From: Azolla caroliniana
Taxonomy: Eukaryota; Polypodiophyta
Direction: 5' to 3'
NCBI GenBank assembly: GCA_043228905.1
Contig: JBHGNT010000007.1
Coordinates: forward strand, 20,894,001 to 20,958,000
Length of the DNA: 64,000 nt
Made by a program: the position numbers and the translations under genes. Shown here in pieces: positions 32,702 through 44,899 of the stretch (the first letter of the stretch is position 1; every line of letters begins with the position of its first letter). Under the pieces are notes generated by a model, which was given only the letters and a program-made list of their open reading frames with translations, had not been told where the DNA came from and made no database searches.

Positions 32702-33547
32702 GTATTAATACAATTGTTAACATTAATGTGGCGCGATAATTTGTGGCCGCATTGTGTCGTATAGGAAGATCAAGGAGGAGGACAATGGAGGGTCATCATG
32801 AATACTTAGAGATGGTATGGTATTCATGATTGAATGAGGGGTGGTGAGTAGAGTATAGGGGGTCATCGCGTTGCAAATTAAAACAGGACCACTCGATTGA
32901 AAGCAAGGAAAATAGTATAGATTGATGAAGGAGTAAAACACTAATCAAAAAGCTCTAAATAATATTCATGACCTAGGAATTGGAATGGGATATAGATGTT
33001 TAAGAATATGATGGGGCGAACGGTAATTATATGCGAACGGAAGAAGATATGGAGATAAAGAAGAATGAGGTAAATATGACTTTCCCATACTTCATCATTC
33101 TTCTTAATTACTCCAATTAAATTAATTTCTATTTGAAAATATCCACAAAAACCATCACATATTGAATACCTTTCATGTCTGGCCACTTCATCTAATGTCT
33201 CATCTTGGAAGCCCCCATTGGGTAATGATCGTCAGAACCGATCAGAAGTGCTACAGAACCGATCAGCAGAAGCTAAGATGAAACTAAGAAATGTTCCTCG
33301 TTTTCAGCTAAACATATGTGTGGTTACTCACAGTATGAATCTCATGGTTGTGATTAGTGGCTCGAATTCCTTGCCATCCTACCATGGCAATTCAATAATC
33401 TCCACAACCTTAGCCACTCCTACCATGGCATTGTTCCATCCATCATCCTTCCTAAGAATCTCACCATGATTAGGATTAGCATGATACAGAATATTCTCTC
33501 TGGATTCACTCTTTAGATTCATTCTCTACATTCACTTGACTTGATAG
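32702..33547 (+). repeat. Downstream flank of P/Q unit 1
   Basis: Contains a block (tggtatggtattcatgattgaatgagg to gaatgggatatagatg, about 32812-33000) repeated at 42690-42870 and, in part, at 37430 and 39345-39460. No gene recognised. Confidence 0.6.
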
Positions 33548-34506
33548 GTGACAAGTCTGATGGGAATATGGAGCGGAATCGAGATGATTAAAATTTCAAA
33601 CACAATTAACACTTGATAAACAATAGATGAAACCACAAGACGAAAATGAGAGAGTACACCGAGATTTAACGTGGAAAACTCAAAATTGGGAAAAACCACG
33701 GGAACCTTAGGTTCCGAAACAAATTCACTATTTTCTGAGTATACAAGGTGTTGACAGCCTCTAGAGCTTACCTTAGAGATATGCACATATATTTCAAGGC
33801 TACCTACCGCCTTGGATACAATATTCACCCTACCAGATAGGATAAACAACAGAAAAAAAAACCAAAAACACAGAACAAATAAACCTGTTGCAAGTGGACA
33901 GAAGAGTTGCTGAGACTCTTTTGGGTAGTCCAAACAACACCTCGCTAGATCTCCGTCTTTACACTTGCAATGAGTTCTCGCTCTCGATCACCCTGTTCTT
34001 GAGCTCTCACACTTGTTTCTGTTTTCTTGCAGAAGCTTTGTTGTGTTTTTCTCACACACCTCTTCTTCTCGAATCTCTGTTTTTCCAGCCTTAGTTTTGT
34101 TCACTCATGTGCAGTTTTTCTCTGTAACGCGCTCTGTTTTCTTTGTCTTTCTCTTAGTTTTTCCTCTCTGTGTGTTTTTTTGTCTATGCCTTCTTTTTAT
34201 CAGCCTTTTTTGGAGTAACATCTCCTCTTTTCGTATCTGCATTCACACATAGACATACAAAACACACACACACACACAAGAAGAAAAAAGGACACATAAA
34301 AAACGTACATATATATATATATATTAATAAACATATAACTTTTTCCTTTCTTTAGCTCTAAGTCGATTCGGTGTCCAGTCGAATCAACGCTCAACCGATT
34401 CAACACTCAGCCCGAATCAGTACCTAGCCGATTCGACACTGAGTTGGTAGCTGGCTCTCAACCAACTCCGTGTCATGGGCTCCACTTGAGTGGATAGACC
34501 CTACAA
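33548..34506 (-). repeat. Probable solo LTR of a Copia-like element
   Basis: Runs from tgacaagtctgatggg to gaccctaca (TG...CA). It has the gatttaacgtggaaaactcaaaattgggaaaaaccacggg stretch that resembles the F LTR (ttagcgtggaaacccaaactagggaaaaaccacg). I see no matching target duplication. Boundaries uncertain. Confidence 0.4.
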
Positions 34507-34559
34507 TGTCATCGAATTTACACCGGCTAAACTCATAAGGGTTAGATCGACTTGAAGTA

Positions 34560-36320
34560 GTTCGCCTAAACTCATTGGGTCTAGACTAAATTCACTTCAT
34601 TTGACCAAATTGATTGAATTTAGGTTGACCTAATTCATTAGTGTGATCCAATTCATCACGTCTCCATTCATTAATTGAGTTGCCTTTCTCTTCTTCTATC
34701 TCCAACTTCTCCTTGAGATTCTGGCTCCTTCTCATTCATGGATTTGGATTAGTTATTGGACCCTGAGCTATCTCAAGTCCTAATCCACAATTAGTTGCAT
34801 TTTAACCCTTCGAATCCTTGGTTAATAAGATTTGGATTAGTATTATTACGGTTTCTACTAATAAAAATTTGTTGGTTAGTATAATGAGTGAAATCGAGAT
34901 TGGGTAAGCATAGTGAATGAATGCAATCAAGGTCTCATCATTACAATCAATGGGGTAAGGGTTTCAGTTAATATGAAATTGGGATTGGATTAGCAATCAA
35001 TACAATCAGGGTTTTGGTTAGTATGGTACATTAGGGATTTGATCCTTACAATTAACCTAATTTTTAGAGTTTCTATTAGTATGCTTATTGGAACTAGGGT
35101 TCGTTATTGTAAATGTAAACTTGATGAGTCTAGGATTTATGATGAGAACTTCATTTTTATGGAATTAAGGTTTTTGATTATAAGTATGCTTCGTGGATCT
35201 AAGCTTTTTGCTATTAGCAGAGTTAAATGGAACTAGGATCTGATTTTAGAATAATAATGGATGGATTAAGAGTAAACACAGAGTGATTATGCGATGTTTA
35301 GGGGTTTTATTTTATCAAGGGTTTGTCAGATCATTACTGCAGACAGAGTGAGAATTATCTCCTCTTGAGATTAAGGGTTAATCAGATCCTTAACTAGATC
35401 GAAAAATTGTCTGCACTTAGTAATATGAAAATCCTTCGCCATTGTGATCAGCAGCTGTAATCAAGAATGCTTCGAGTGATTAGGGATCGGAATTGTCATT
35501 AACAGAAGGGGCTAGGTACTGAGCTGTGATTGGTACTGATTATCGATCCTAGACATAATTGACAGAGATATGATAGTAGATATGATTAAGAGAAGATTTG
35601 ACGTGATAAAGAGGGATTTGACGTAATGAAGAGCAGACTGGATGTAATTACGAGTAGATAGATTAGAAGCAATTAGGAGAAAACCCCAACAGGATTAAGA
35701 GCAATTAGAAGCAATTAGGAGCAAACCCCAATACGATTAAGAGCAATTAGAAGCAAACCCGAATATGATTCAAAGCAATTAGGCTGAATCGATGTAAATG
35801 AAGATCGAATCCACAGAAACGGATTTCTTTCACGTGGTGGGAATTCCTTTTTTTTATGTAGAATGATATGAGCGAATAAATGCGTCTTTATTTTGATCGG
35901 AACAGCAGAGAGAGATCTGAAGAAGAAGAAGAAAAAAAGGACAGAATAAAAAATAAATGAAAAAGCAGCGCGAAAAAAAATAAAAATAAAAGAATTAAAG
36001 CAAATTGAAAGGTAGACATTAAAAGAAACATTTGTTTTGTTTTCTAATTAAATAGGTAACCTTACCGTTTTTGGAATTCAAGGCCGCTTGCCGTTTTTGG
36101 AAATATTGCTGTTTTTTGAAAACATTTACCCTTTCTGGAAATATTGCTGTATTTGGAAAAACATTACCCTTTCTGGAAATATCGGCTTTTTTGTACATGC
36201 ATGTGTGGTAAAAAAAGAGAAACAAAAGGTCAATAAAGAGTTTGTCAGGGTTTTGGGGATAAAAGAGAGACGAATTAATTTACTACTATATCATCCTCTG
36301 GCTTTTCTGTGCACTTAAAC
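34560..36320. repeat. Duplicated 1.7-kb block, copy 1
   Basis: Matches 37690-39340 in the same orientation over nearly its whole length (for example actcattgggtctagac, gattaagggttaatcagatcc, gtagacattaaaagaaacat). The right end has tccgtttttggaa-type repeats (36064-36195). Contains no gene that I recognise. Confidence 0.8.
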
Positions 36321-36589
36321 AGATCGTTAAACTAAATATCTAATCTAATCTAAATATATAGATCAAATTTGTTAATATGAATGAGTGTGTGTGCGTGCAT
36401 TAATTATGTATATGATTGATCTCTCTCGATCTTTCTGTCTATAATACAATACCTACCTACAATGATTAAGCATTACATGAAGAAAATGACCTTGCATGCT
36501 TCCTGCTTTAGGGTTTAGTTAGGGTTTGGGATAATAATAAAAAGAGCGAATTGCTAATAATATATTATCCTCTTGTCTTTCTTGCGCAG

Positions 36590-36718
36590 TTAAACAGACA
36601 GTGAAGATCCATGTTAAACCAGAAGAACCTGACCATGATCATTATACCCTCAACATTACACCAATTAACAGCCCCATCATGTCTGCGGAAAATCAACAAG
36701 GTTTAGAACTTATCAATG
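36590..36718 (+). CDS. Exon P, copy 2 (43 codons)
   Basis: Acceptor gcgcag, donor gtaata; phase 1-1, 129 bp. Encodes KQTVKIHVKPEEPDHDHYTL, then NITPINSPIM and so on, with no stops. Its partner Q exon is missing: at 37405-37412 the text gtaaggag jumps straight to ggtcatcat, which in unit 1 lies more than 250 bp further on. Confidence 0.5.
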
Positions 36719-36759
36719 GTAATACTCGGCCACTCTCTCTTATTTATTTATTTATTATC

Positions 36760-36950
36760 GTAATTACCTTACCCTATTAGTAAGTTAGCACTGCAAGACA
36801 AGCACTGCGTTGTGGGTTCGAAACCCAATTTCCTCACCTCTTTATTATATACTTCATATATATCTCTTAATTCACTAGATGCCACTGTGGAATGTAGGGG
36901 TTGAACCCATGACCACCTGGTCTCTATTGGGCTACATCCATTTGGGCTCT
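36760..36950. repeat. SINE-like or tRNA-like fragments
   Basis: A B-box-like gggttcgaaaccc at 36815-36830 on the plus strand and, on the minus strand, tgggttcaacccc at about 36895-36910. A (CT)n run follows at 36950-36972. Too decayed to classify. Confidence 0.3.
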
Positions 36951-37140
36951 CTCTCTCTCTCTCTCTCTCTTCCTTGCATGAAATCCTCTCACAACTACAA
37001 TGTGCACTCTCGATTGCAACATTCATTGGTAAAGTTCTTGAACATCGAGAGTCACTACTCACTTTCACACGCATCACGTGAAATGTAATATTTTTGGTCT
37101 CATAGATCATATTTGACCTCCTCCCAATACGATAATATAA

Positions 37141-37174
<34 letters not shown>

Positions 37175-37689
37175 AGACAGTTGAAATATAGAGAATAATA
37201 AGATTAAGACACATGAAGAGGAATTTGTGGCAACTAGTTGTTGCATGTTTGAATCATAATTTTACATTTTGTTTAATTTAACGGTATCAAAACATTATGA
37301 GAAAGTTGTTGCAAGGCACAGCTCGAATAAGAAAGATTCAAAGTTGGCAAATTGGGAAAGAGTTCCAAGAATTGTATTCTATTTTCTTTCTTTATTATGT
37401 ACTAGGTAAGGAGGGTCATCATAAATACTAGATGGTATGGTATTCATGACTTTCCCACACTTCATCATTCTTGTTAACTTCAATTAAATTAATTTCTATT
37501 TAAAAGTATCCACAAAACCCATCACATATTGAATACCTTTCATGTCTAGCCACTATATCTAATAATTTCTCATCATGGGAGGCCATTGAATAATGATATC
37601 GGAACCGATCAGAAGTGCTCCAAGACAATTCATCCAATTTAGACTCACGAAACTCATCAGGGCAATTCATCCAATTTAGAACTAGTTGG

Positions 37690-38985
37690 TGTAAACTCAT
37701 TGGGTCTACACTAAATTCAGTTAATTTGACCAAATTGAGTGAATTTAGGTTGGCCTAATTCATTAGTGTGATCCAATTCATCATGTCCACATTCATTAAT
37801 TGAGTTGCCTTTCTCTTCTTCTATCTCCAACATCTCCTTGAGATTCTGGCTCCTTCTCATCCATGGATTTGGATTGGTTATTGGACCCTGAGCTATCTCC
37901 AGTCCTAATCCACAATTAGTCACATTTAACCCTTCAAATCCTTGGTTAATAAGATTTGGATTAGTATTAGTAGGGTTTCTACTAAGAAAAGTTTGATTGT
38001 TAGTATAATGAGTGGAATCAAAGATTGGGCAAGCATAATGAATGAATGCAATAAATGGGGTAATCCATACAATTAGGGTTTCAGTTAGTATGAAATAGGG
38101 ATTGGATTAGCAATCAATACAATCAGGGTTTTGGTTAGTATTGTACATTAGGAATTTGATCCTTACAATTAACCTAATTTTTAGAGTTTTTATTACTATG
38201 CTCATTGGAACTAGGGCTCATTATTGTAAATGTAAACTAGATGAGTCTAGGATATATGATGATAAGTTCATTTTTATGGAATTAAGGTTTTTGATTCCAA
38301 GTATGCTTCGTTAAATGGAATTAGGATCTGATTTTAGAATAATAATGGATGGATTAGGAGGAAACACAGAGTGATTATGCGATGTTTAGGGGTTTTATTT
38401 TATCAAGGGTTTGTCAGATCATTACTGCAGACAGAGTGAGAATCATCTCCTCTTGAGATTAAGGGTTAATCAGATCCTTTACTAGATCGAAAAATTGTCT
38501 GCACTTAATAATATGAAAATCCTTCGCCATTGTGATCAGCAGCTGTAATCAAGAATATGCTTCGAGTGATTACGGGTCGGAATTGTCATTAACAGAAGGG
38601 GCTAGGTACTGAGCTGTGATTGGTACTGATTATCGATCCTAGACATAATTGACAGAGATATTATAGTAGATAAGATTAAGAGAAGATTTGACGTGATAGA
38701 GACGAATTTGACGTAATGAAGAGCAGACTGGATGTAATTACCAGTAGATTAGAAGCAATTAGGAGAAAGCCCGAATAGGATTAAGAGCAATTAGACGCAA
38801 TTAGGAGCAAAACCGAATATGATTCAAAGCAATTAGGCTGAATCGATCGAATCCAAACAAACGGATTTCTTTCACCTGGGAATTTCTTTTTCTGTAGAAT
38901 TATAGGAGCGAATAAATGCGCCTTTATTTTGATCGGAACGGCGAAGAGAGATCTGAAGAAGAAAGAAAGAAAGAAAGAAAGAAAA

Positions 38986-39032
<47 letters not shown>

Positions 39033-39340
39033 AGCAGCGCGAGAAAAATAAAATAAAATAGTATTAAATAATCGGCGAGGAATTAAAGCAAATTGAAGGG
39101 TAGACATTAAAAGTAACATCGTTTTTGTTTTCTTATCAAATAACTAATCTTACCGTTTTTGGAATTCAAGGTCTTGCCGTTTTCGGACATGTTGCTGTTT
39201 TTGGAAACAATTACCCTTTCTGGAAATATCGCCCCTTTTTATTCATGCATGTGTGGTGTCCTTTTTGGAATACTGAAAATAAAAATGAAAGTCAAAAAAG
39301 AAGAGGGAATTACTAATATATTATCCGAATCTGTCTTTTT
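37690..39340. repeat. Duplicated 1.7-kb block, copy 2
   Basis: Second copy of 34560-36320. It contains an added (aaga)n(aaat)n microsatellite at about 38960-39032. No gene recognised. Confidence 0.8.
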
Positions 39341-39559
39341 TAAACAGGACCACTCAATTATAAACAAGGAAACTCGCATATTAGATTGATGGAGTAAAAC
39401 ACTAATCGAAAAGTTCTAAATATTATGACTTAAGATTTGGAATGGGATATAGATGTAAAAATATGAGGGCGCCAAAGTAATTATATGCACACTTCCATTC
39501 AAAGTTTTTACCGAAAGTAATTATATGCAAACTTCCATTGAAAGTTTTTACCAAACCAT

Positions 39560-41990
39560 TAACACTGTGGATGATATGGACTAGCTCTTTTATGTGAAAT
39601 TTCGAAATGATTGATCAAAATTTTAACAAAGTTTCATCTAAATTCCATCTCTTTACTTCTTGCACTATGTGTATCTCATGCTTTAGGCCAATGAGAAACA
39701 TATTCTGTTGCTGACATAATATATATTTTGCCACTATTAGAGGTAGGTAATGGCCCAATGATATCTAAACCCCACTTAGAAAATATCTTGTAGCTAACAA
39801 TCCTTTGTGGAGGTTCAAGCATCAATCTGCTTTGTTAATATGATTGATACTCATGACATGACCTACACCAATAAACCATGTTATGGCCATGTTACTTGTG
39901 CTTGCACGATCTTCCTTTTTGTATATTCTACCCCAAGATGACCGTGACATCATTCCTCATGACATGTAGACAAGCATTCTTGAATTTCATCATGTCACAC
40001 TATGCATTTTAAGTATTACATCTATATCTTTCTAATGAAGATCATCTTGTATTATACATACCTTTGTGCTTGACGTGTCACTGCAATTTTTCTATGATAT
40101 GGGAGCTCTTTTCTTGCCCTTCCTATCCTTAAAACATACTCTTCTTCTTCTAGGCTCTCATGACCTTTACAACATTTACAACATGCACATCCACTTCCCA
40201 TGCTATTATCTTACTTGCTAGCTTGTGAGATCTCACATTCTGACTTCTTGGATTATGCCAAAATTGACACTGTCATTGTAGCAGTTGTTGAAGACGGGGA
40301 TGAAGGCTATTCTTTTGTACTTTTCACATTCCTTGCACTTGTCACATGATCAACAATAAATCCCCATTCACCACCATGTTTTGAACTCCTTTTTGTAAGC
40401 ACACTCGTAAAGAATCAATTAAATTAAGATACTCAGCCTCATTGAGAGTCATACGTACCATACGTGCATTCACATTCGAGAATGTTTCAATCATTTGGTA
40501 AACACCCTCGAACTACGGTAAATGTCATACTTTTGCATTCATTATTTATTATAAGGCAAAAGAAAATTTTAAGGTACAAAGTGTAAAAAAAAACATAAGA
40601 ATGTTTTGATAACATACACATTCGTATGAAAAAGAATGTTTGCCAATGCATTCGAGTATATTACGTGCTATGATTGAGACTATTTGCTTCAATATGACCA
40701 TTTCCACTCCATAATTCATGACATTCTCTATCCATAAAAACATATGCAACTCCTGCTAACTTTGTTTTTGGTTTAAAGGAGCCATAAAAATATAACACCC
40801 CTTCTATATCCTTTAGCATTATCTCAAATTCATTATTTGGATTAACTTCAGCATCTATCTGTTTCTCATTTTTTGTGGGCAAAGGCTCTTTATATGTAAT
40901 CACGTCTACCATCTTAGGCCTAGTGGTTTCCTCCGTATGAAAACATACTTCAAAGCCTATCTCCCATAAATCTTAACATACGAGGGAGTAAGGTACATGA
41001 AGTTAATACTATCATAGTTCTCCCTAATAAATATGACTTCCATCATTGAATGGAAAAAAACCAAGGCCCATACAAGTTTTTCTTCTTTAGTCCAAACCTT
41101 TTCTACGATTGACATCTTCTGACGAATATAATATATCAGCATCATATATGCTTGTTTGACATCTTATTTCACTTAATATATCGCACTTACAATGTCAACA
41201 CCAACACTCAAACTAGCATAGAATGGTTGATCCCAATTAGGTGGTGCATCAAAATAGTTGGAGTACTTTAAAATTTACCTTGCACTTCCTCAAAGGCATG
41301 TTACTGTGTTTTTCCCCGCATAAATGGATTCGTCATTGAAGCCCTCTGTAGTGGTTGAATGTACGCTGCTAACATTTGAAATGAATGGGAGAGATATCAT
41401 ACCTTTCGTATAAAGCTCATTAGTTGTTCTGTGGAAGTTGGAGCATCCATCAATAGTAGAGTTCAAACTCTATCTTTTTCTTCTTCCTAACTATCATCTG
41501 GAAGATGAAGTAATTGTCTTGTTATCATATCACATTTCACTCTTTCATGATGAGCTCTATCAACAGTAATTATAATTCCCTACGATGCCGGTCTTGCCTT
41601 ACTCTCATACCCCTTAACCATGGTCTTCCAAGTATAAATGGATAGACATTTGATCTTGCAGACATGATGTTAAAATCCACCTAGACTTGTTGCCTTAATA
41701 CATACAATTCTACTTGTTCTGCTACACCCACACATCACACTATTGCATTATTTGCTAGATTCATAGGATAAGAATGCTTTCTATTAATATTTAGTCGCAA
41801 TCTTCTTGCCGTATCCTTTGTTATGACACATACTAGTGCAATGTCATCTACATATGCTAGAGACACTACTTTCCCTTGACGCCAAACTTCTAGGAATCGC
41901 AACAATTCCTTCTCATTATTATAACTTATTCGAGGGATCTCTTGAGCACATAGTTTACCTAGATTAGTGGTTGTCCTACTTTTCTTGGAA
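39560..41990 (-). pseudogene. Decayed Ty3/gypsy pol (protease to integrase)
   Basis: Read right to left on the minus strand: LGRPWLRG near 41600 (protease end), IYYIRQKMSIVEK...EEKLVWALVF at 40957-41145 (RT/RNase H connection), GVLYFYGSFKPKTKLAGVAYV at 40661-40912 (RNase H), YWCRSCHEYQ near 39870 (integrase zinc finger), WGLDIIGPLPTSNSGKIYI near 39760 (integrase core). Many stops and frameshifts. The RT palm is largely gone. No LTRs found. It is a different and older lineage from E. Confidence 0.7.
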
Positions 41991-42004
41991 ACAGTGAGAG
42001 GTTA

Positions 42005-42356
42005 CTTTAAAGCCTCACTCCTAATTACAATTATGGCCTAAACCATTATGCCAACTACATAAAGCCCACACTTCCACACACATTGTGTCATTATTTTGAA
42101 ACAAAAAACGACAACATAATGATAATCAAGCAAGAACCATCCATTGTATGATAATGCAACGATGCAAGTTTTGTCACAATTAGTGTGCATTGTCATACAA
42201 TGGATGGTTATTGTCAAAAAGTGATTAATACCACATATCATGTAGTAGTGATGATGACCCTTCATCCTAGAAGCTGCAGGTAGCTAGAATACAAAGATTT
42301 AGATAGCATTTAGAAAATTCTAAGAAATCTATTCTATTTTCTTCTTTATTTTGTAG
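42005..42356 (+). repeat. P/Q unit flank with 22-bp inverted repeat
   Basis: aaccatccattgtatgataatg (42129-42150) is inverted at 42190-42211 with one mismatch, enclosing about 40 bp. The same flank precedes the Q exon at 63873. Confidence 0.7.
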
Positions 42357-42584
42357 GTAAGGAGACTGTGAACGTGCAGATTGGACTTTCCAATGGCGAT
42401 GATGTTACCTTCTACTACATTGCAAATGACAACCCCACCGATGATAAGGATGAGGATGATGATGAGTCTCCAAGTCAACGAATAGACATGGCCGATGATA
42501 ACGACGACGAGGCGAATGATCAAGAGTTGGGCAGTGTCAACAATACCACTATGACTATCGAAAACTTGAAAATGAAAGAAACAG
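42357..42584 (+). CDS. Exon Q, copy 2 (76 codons)
   Basis: Acceptor ttgtag, donor gtatac; phase 1-1. Encodes KETVNVQIGLSNGDDVTFYY, an Asp/Glu-rich insertion of 17 codons relative to copy 1 (around DDKDEDDDESPSQR), then TIENLKMKETG. The length differs from copy 1 by a multiple of three with no stop, as expected for once-coding sequence. No P exon recognised immediately upstream. Confidence 0.5.
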
Positions 42585-43516
42585 GTATACAATTGTTAAA
42601 ATTAATGTGGGGAGAATTTGTGGCTGCATTGTGTCATATAGGAAGATCAAGGCTGAGGACAATGAAGGGTCATCATGAATACTAGATGGTATGGTATTCA
42701 TGATTGAATGAGGAGTGGTGAGGAGAGTATAGGGGTCACCACATTGTAAAATAAAACACCACCACTTGATTACAAGCAAGGAAAATAGTATAGATGGATG
42801 AAGGAGTAGAACTAATTGAAAAGCTCTAAAAATTATGACGTAAGAATTTGAAAGGGATATAGATGTAAGAATGTGATGGGGCAAAGGGTAATCATATGCA
42901 AGAAAATATATGAATAAGAAGAATGAGTTAACTGTCCATGGAACAAACAATGCAAGAGGAAGAGTTGAAGAACAAATGAATTCTTTGTGGTATAAATATG
43001 CTAGATAAAATTTAAGACAAACAAGAACTCTTTGCCATAAGATAAGCAAGAAGTCTTTTTGAATGGTCCTGTTTAATTTCGAGATATGCTCGAATGGAGG
43101 AACGGTGCAGAAAACATTTAGCACAATTATGGTTTCAAATATTGTCTCATGGAATGCACTAAAAAGAGGCTATAGAGACTATGGATATGCTGAGGAGGGG
43201 TTGTATTAGTTTTGAACAGATGCAACACAATATATGTGTATAGTTTCCTTTAATTTTAATACCAATGGAGGATATTTTTTATGGGAAAAAAAAGAAAACT
43301 AGAATATGGAATGAAGATTCCAAGGGGACAACCATAGAGAGATTGTAACACCAGTTGACCTATGAATTATTACAAAACTGAGATTTCTTCTTTAGCAGCA
43401 GCCAATCTTCTAAGGATTATATCTACCTCATTAGAGTTTTGATTTGAGTCAAATAAAGTTCTATAGATTTGTCTTGCTGAGAAGAAATGAAAGACTCCCC
43501 AGTTAGCTACGAAATC
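42585..43516. repeat. Downstream flank of Q copy 2
   Basis: The first 300 bp repeat the flank of unit 1. The rest is AT-rich with no gene that I recognise. It ends at the target site of element E (aaatc, 43512-43516). Confidence 0.6.
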
Positions 43517-43910
43517 TATTAGAGATATGATCTAAAGTAAGCATATGATAAGGATAAAAGATAGATAGATAGAAAGGAGAGAGAGAAAGAAGGGTCCCGA
43601 TCCACCTGACCACCCCCGAGCGAAGGGATTGAGACGGACTCGAGCCTCGATCGGCGTCCCATACCACCGCCGTGGCGTTGAGTCGTACCTGGTGCTGGCG
43701 CGCTCGCTACAAGAGTTGACCCACGACGAAATCGAGTCTCGACGTAGTCAAGATATGATGAAATGAGGGTAGCTAGGCCTCTTATTTATAGCTATACCCA
43801 ATGTCCCCAGGCAAGTTCACACTTGGCCTAATGGGTTGCCTCAATCTCGAGGATTAAAAATAATCCTCCCCTTCTTTACACTCTCGTTTAACCCTCACAC
43901 TTATCCATGT
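43517..43910 (-). repeat. Element E, 3' LTR, left part
   Basis: Starts tattagagatatgatc where the other LTR has tgttagagatatgatc. Matches 62759-63180 throughout. Interrupted after ttatccatgt by D. Confidence 0.85.
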
Positions 43911-44719
43911 TGTTGTGCCTGCTAGATCGTTGCGTGAGTTGGGTGGGAACCATTGGGGTTTTGGACTAGGAGGAGGAAGAATTTGAGAGGAGTCTAGTTA
44001 TGAATAGATTATTAGAAAGAGAGATAGAAACTTGTGAATCCCACAAGTATAGTTGTTTTAGTTTATCGTAATCGTAGTAATAAATTGAAATAGTTTAGAA
44101 TAGATTAGAGTAGATTGAGAAAAGAAATCAAAACTTGTGAATCCCACAAGTATTATATTTATGTAAGAATATGAATGTAGATTGAAAGAGAGAGATAGAA
44201 ACCTCGTGAATCCCACGAATATAATTTATTAATTGGTGTTTCTAGAAATATATCCAATTTCCAAAGTTTTCACACATTTATTACATTGTGCTCCCATCCT
44301 TATATAGTGATGAGAGAGTCTTGACAATCCATGCTTTTTCTCTAATTATGCCCTCCATGCTTTTTCTATCAATAGACTATATGCTTTCTCTAACATGCTT
44401 TTACTAAAGTCATGCGTTTTTTATCGACTATAGTGTTTATAGACGCTAGATGTGCATGTGTAGCTTTTTCTTTTATCATGCGTTTTGCTAAAGTTTATCA
44501 TAGCTGTGAACTTACCTTTCTATGTGGGACATCTCTTTTTTAATAGTAATCATATATTAGTGTAATGGTAAGGTTTCACATTATTAACATGGAGGTACGA
44601 GGTTCGAATCTTGCCCTATGAATGTAATATATATTTTGATATTTCTTTCTTTTTCTTCATATTTATTCAATCGGTTATTTTAAACGTTTTTCATGTAGTG
44701 TACGAAATACACTACAACA
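43911..44719 (-). repeat. Element D, 3' LTR
   Basis: Three ggatt stem-loops at 44030-44048, 44133-44151 and about 44203-44219. tRNA-like A/B boxes on the plus strand at about 44558-44615. LTR start on the minus strand is TGTTGTAGTG (TGTCG mutated), followed by the same gtagtgtatttcgtacactac hairpin. Confidence 0.85.
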
Positions 44720-44760
44720 CTTGCCCCCTCCGAACCCGCACATCCTCCGGTATGTACCGA
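44720..44760 (-). promoter_or_regulatory. Element D polypurine tract and pre-PPT hairpin
   Basis: On the minus strand: tacataccggaggatgtgcgg, then gttcggagggggcaag, then the LTR. Same layout as B. Confidence 0.65.
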
Positions 44761-44899
44761 AATTGTCAAAGCTTGTTATTCTCCATCCGTAATATCCTCC
44801 GTTTGTCCCGCTATGTCGAGTTTGTCTCTCCATTTTGAGCACATCCACCAGTTTTAGTCTGCGTTAGCTTTCTTTTCCTCGTGTTCACTGGATTCCACC

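Noticed and set aside
34040-34360. Overlapping Phe/Leu-rich ORFs suggesting membrane proteins
   Set aside because: Pyrimidine-rich LTR sequence; no homologous frame in the related LTRs and no start context.
39560-41990. Part of element E displaced to the left
   Set aside because: The RNase H and integrase motifs differ from those of E and E has its own complete set at 47-50 kb; this is a separate, older element.
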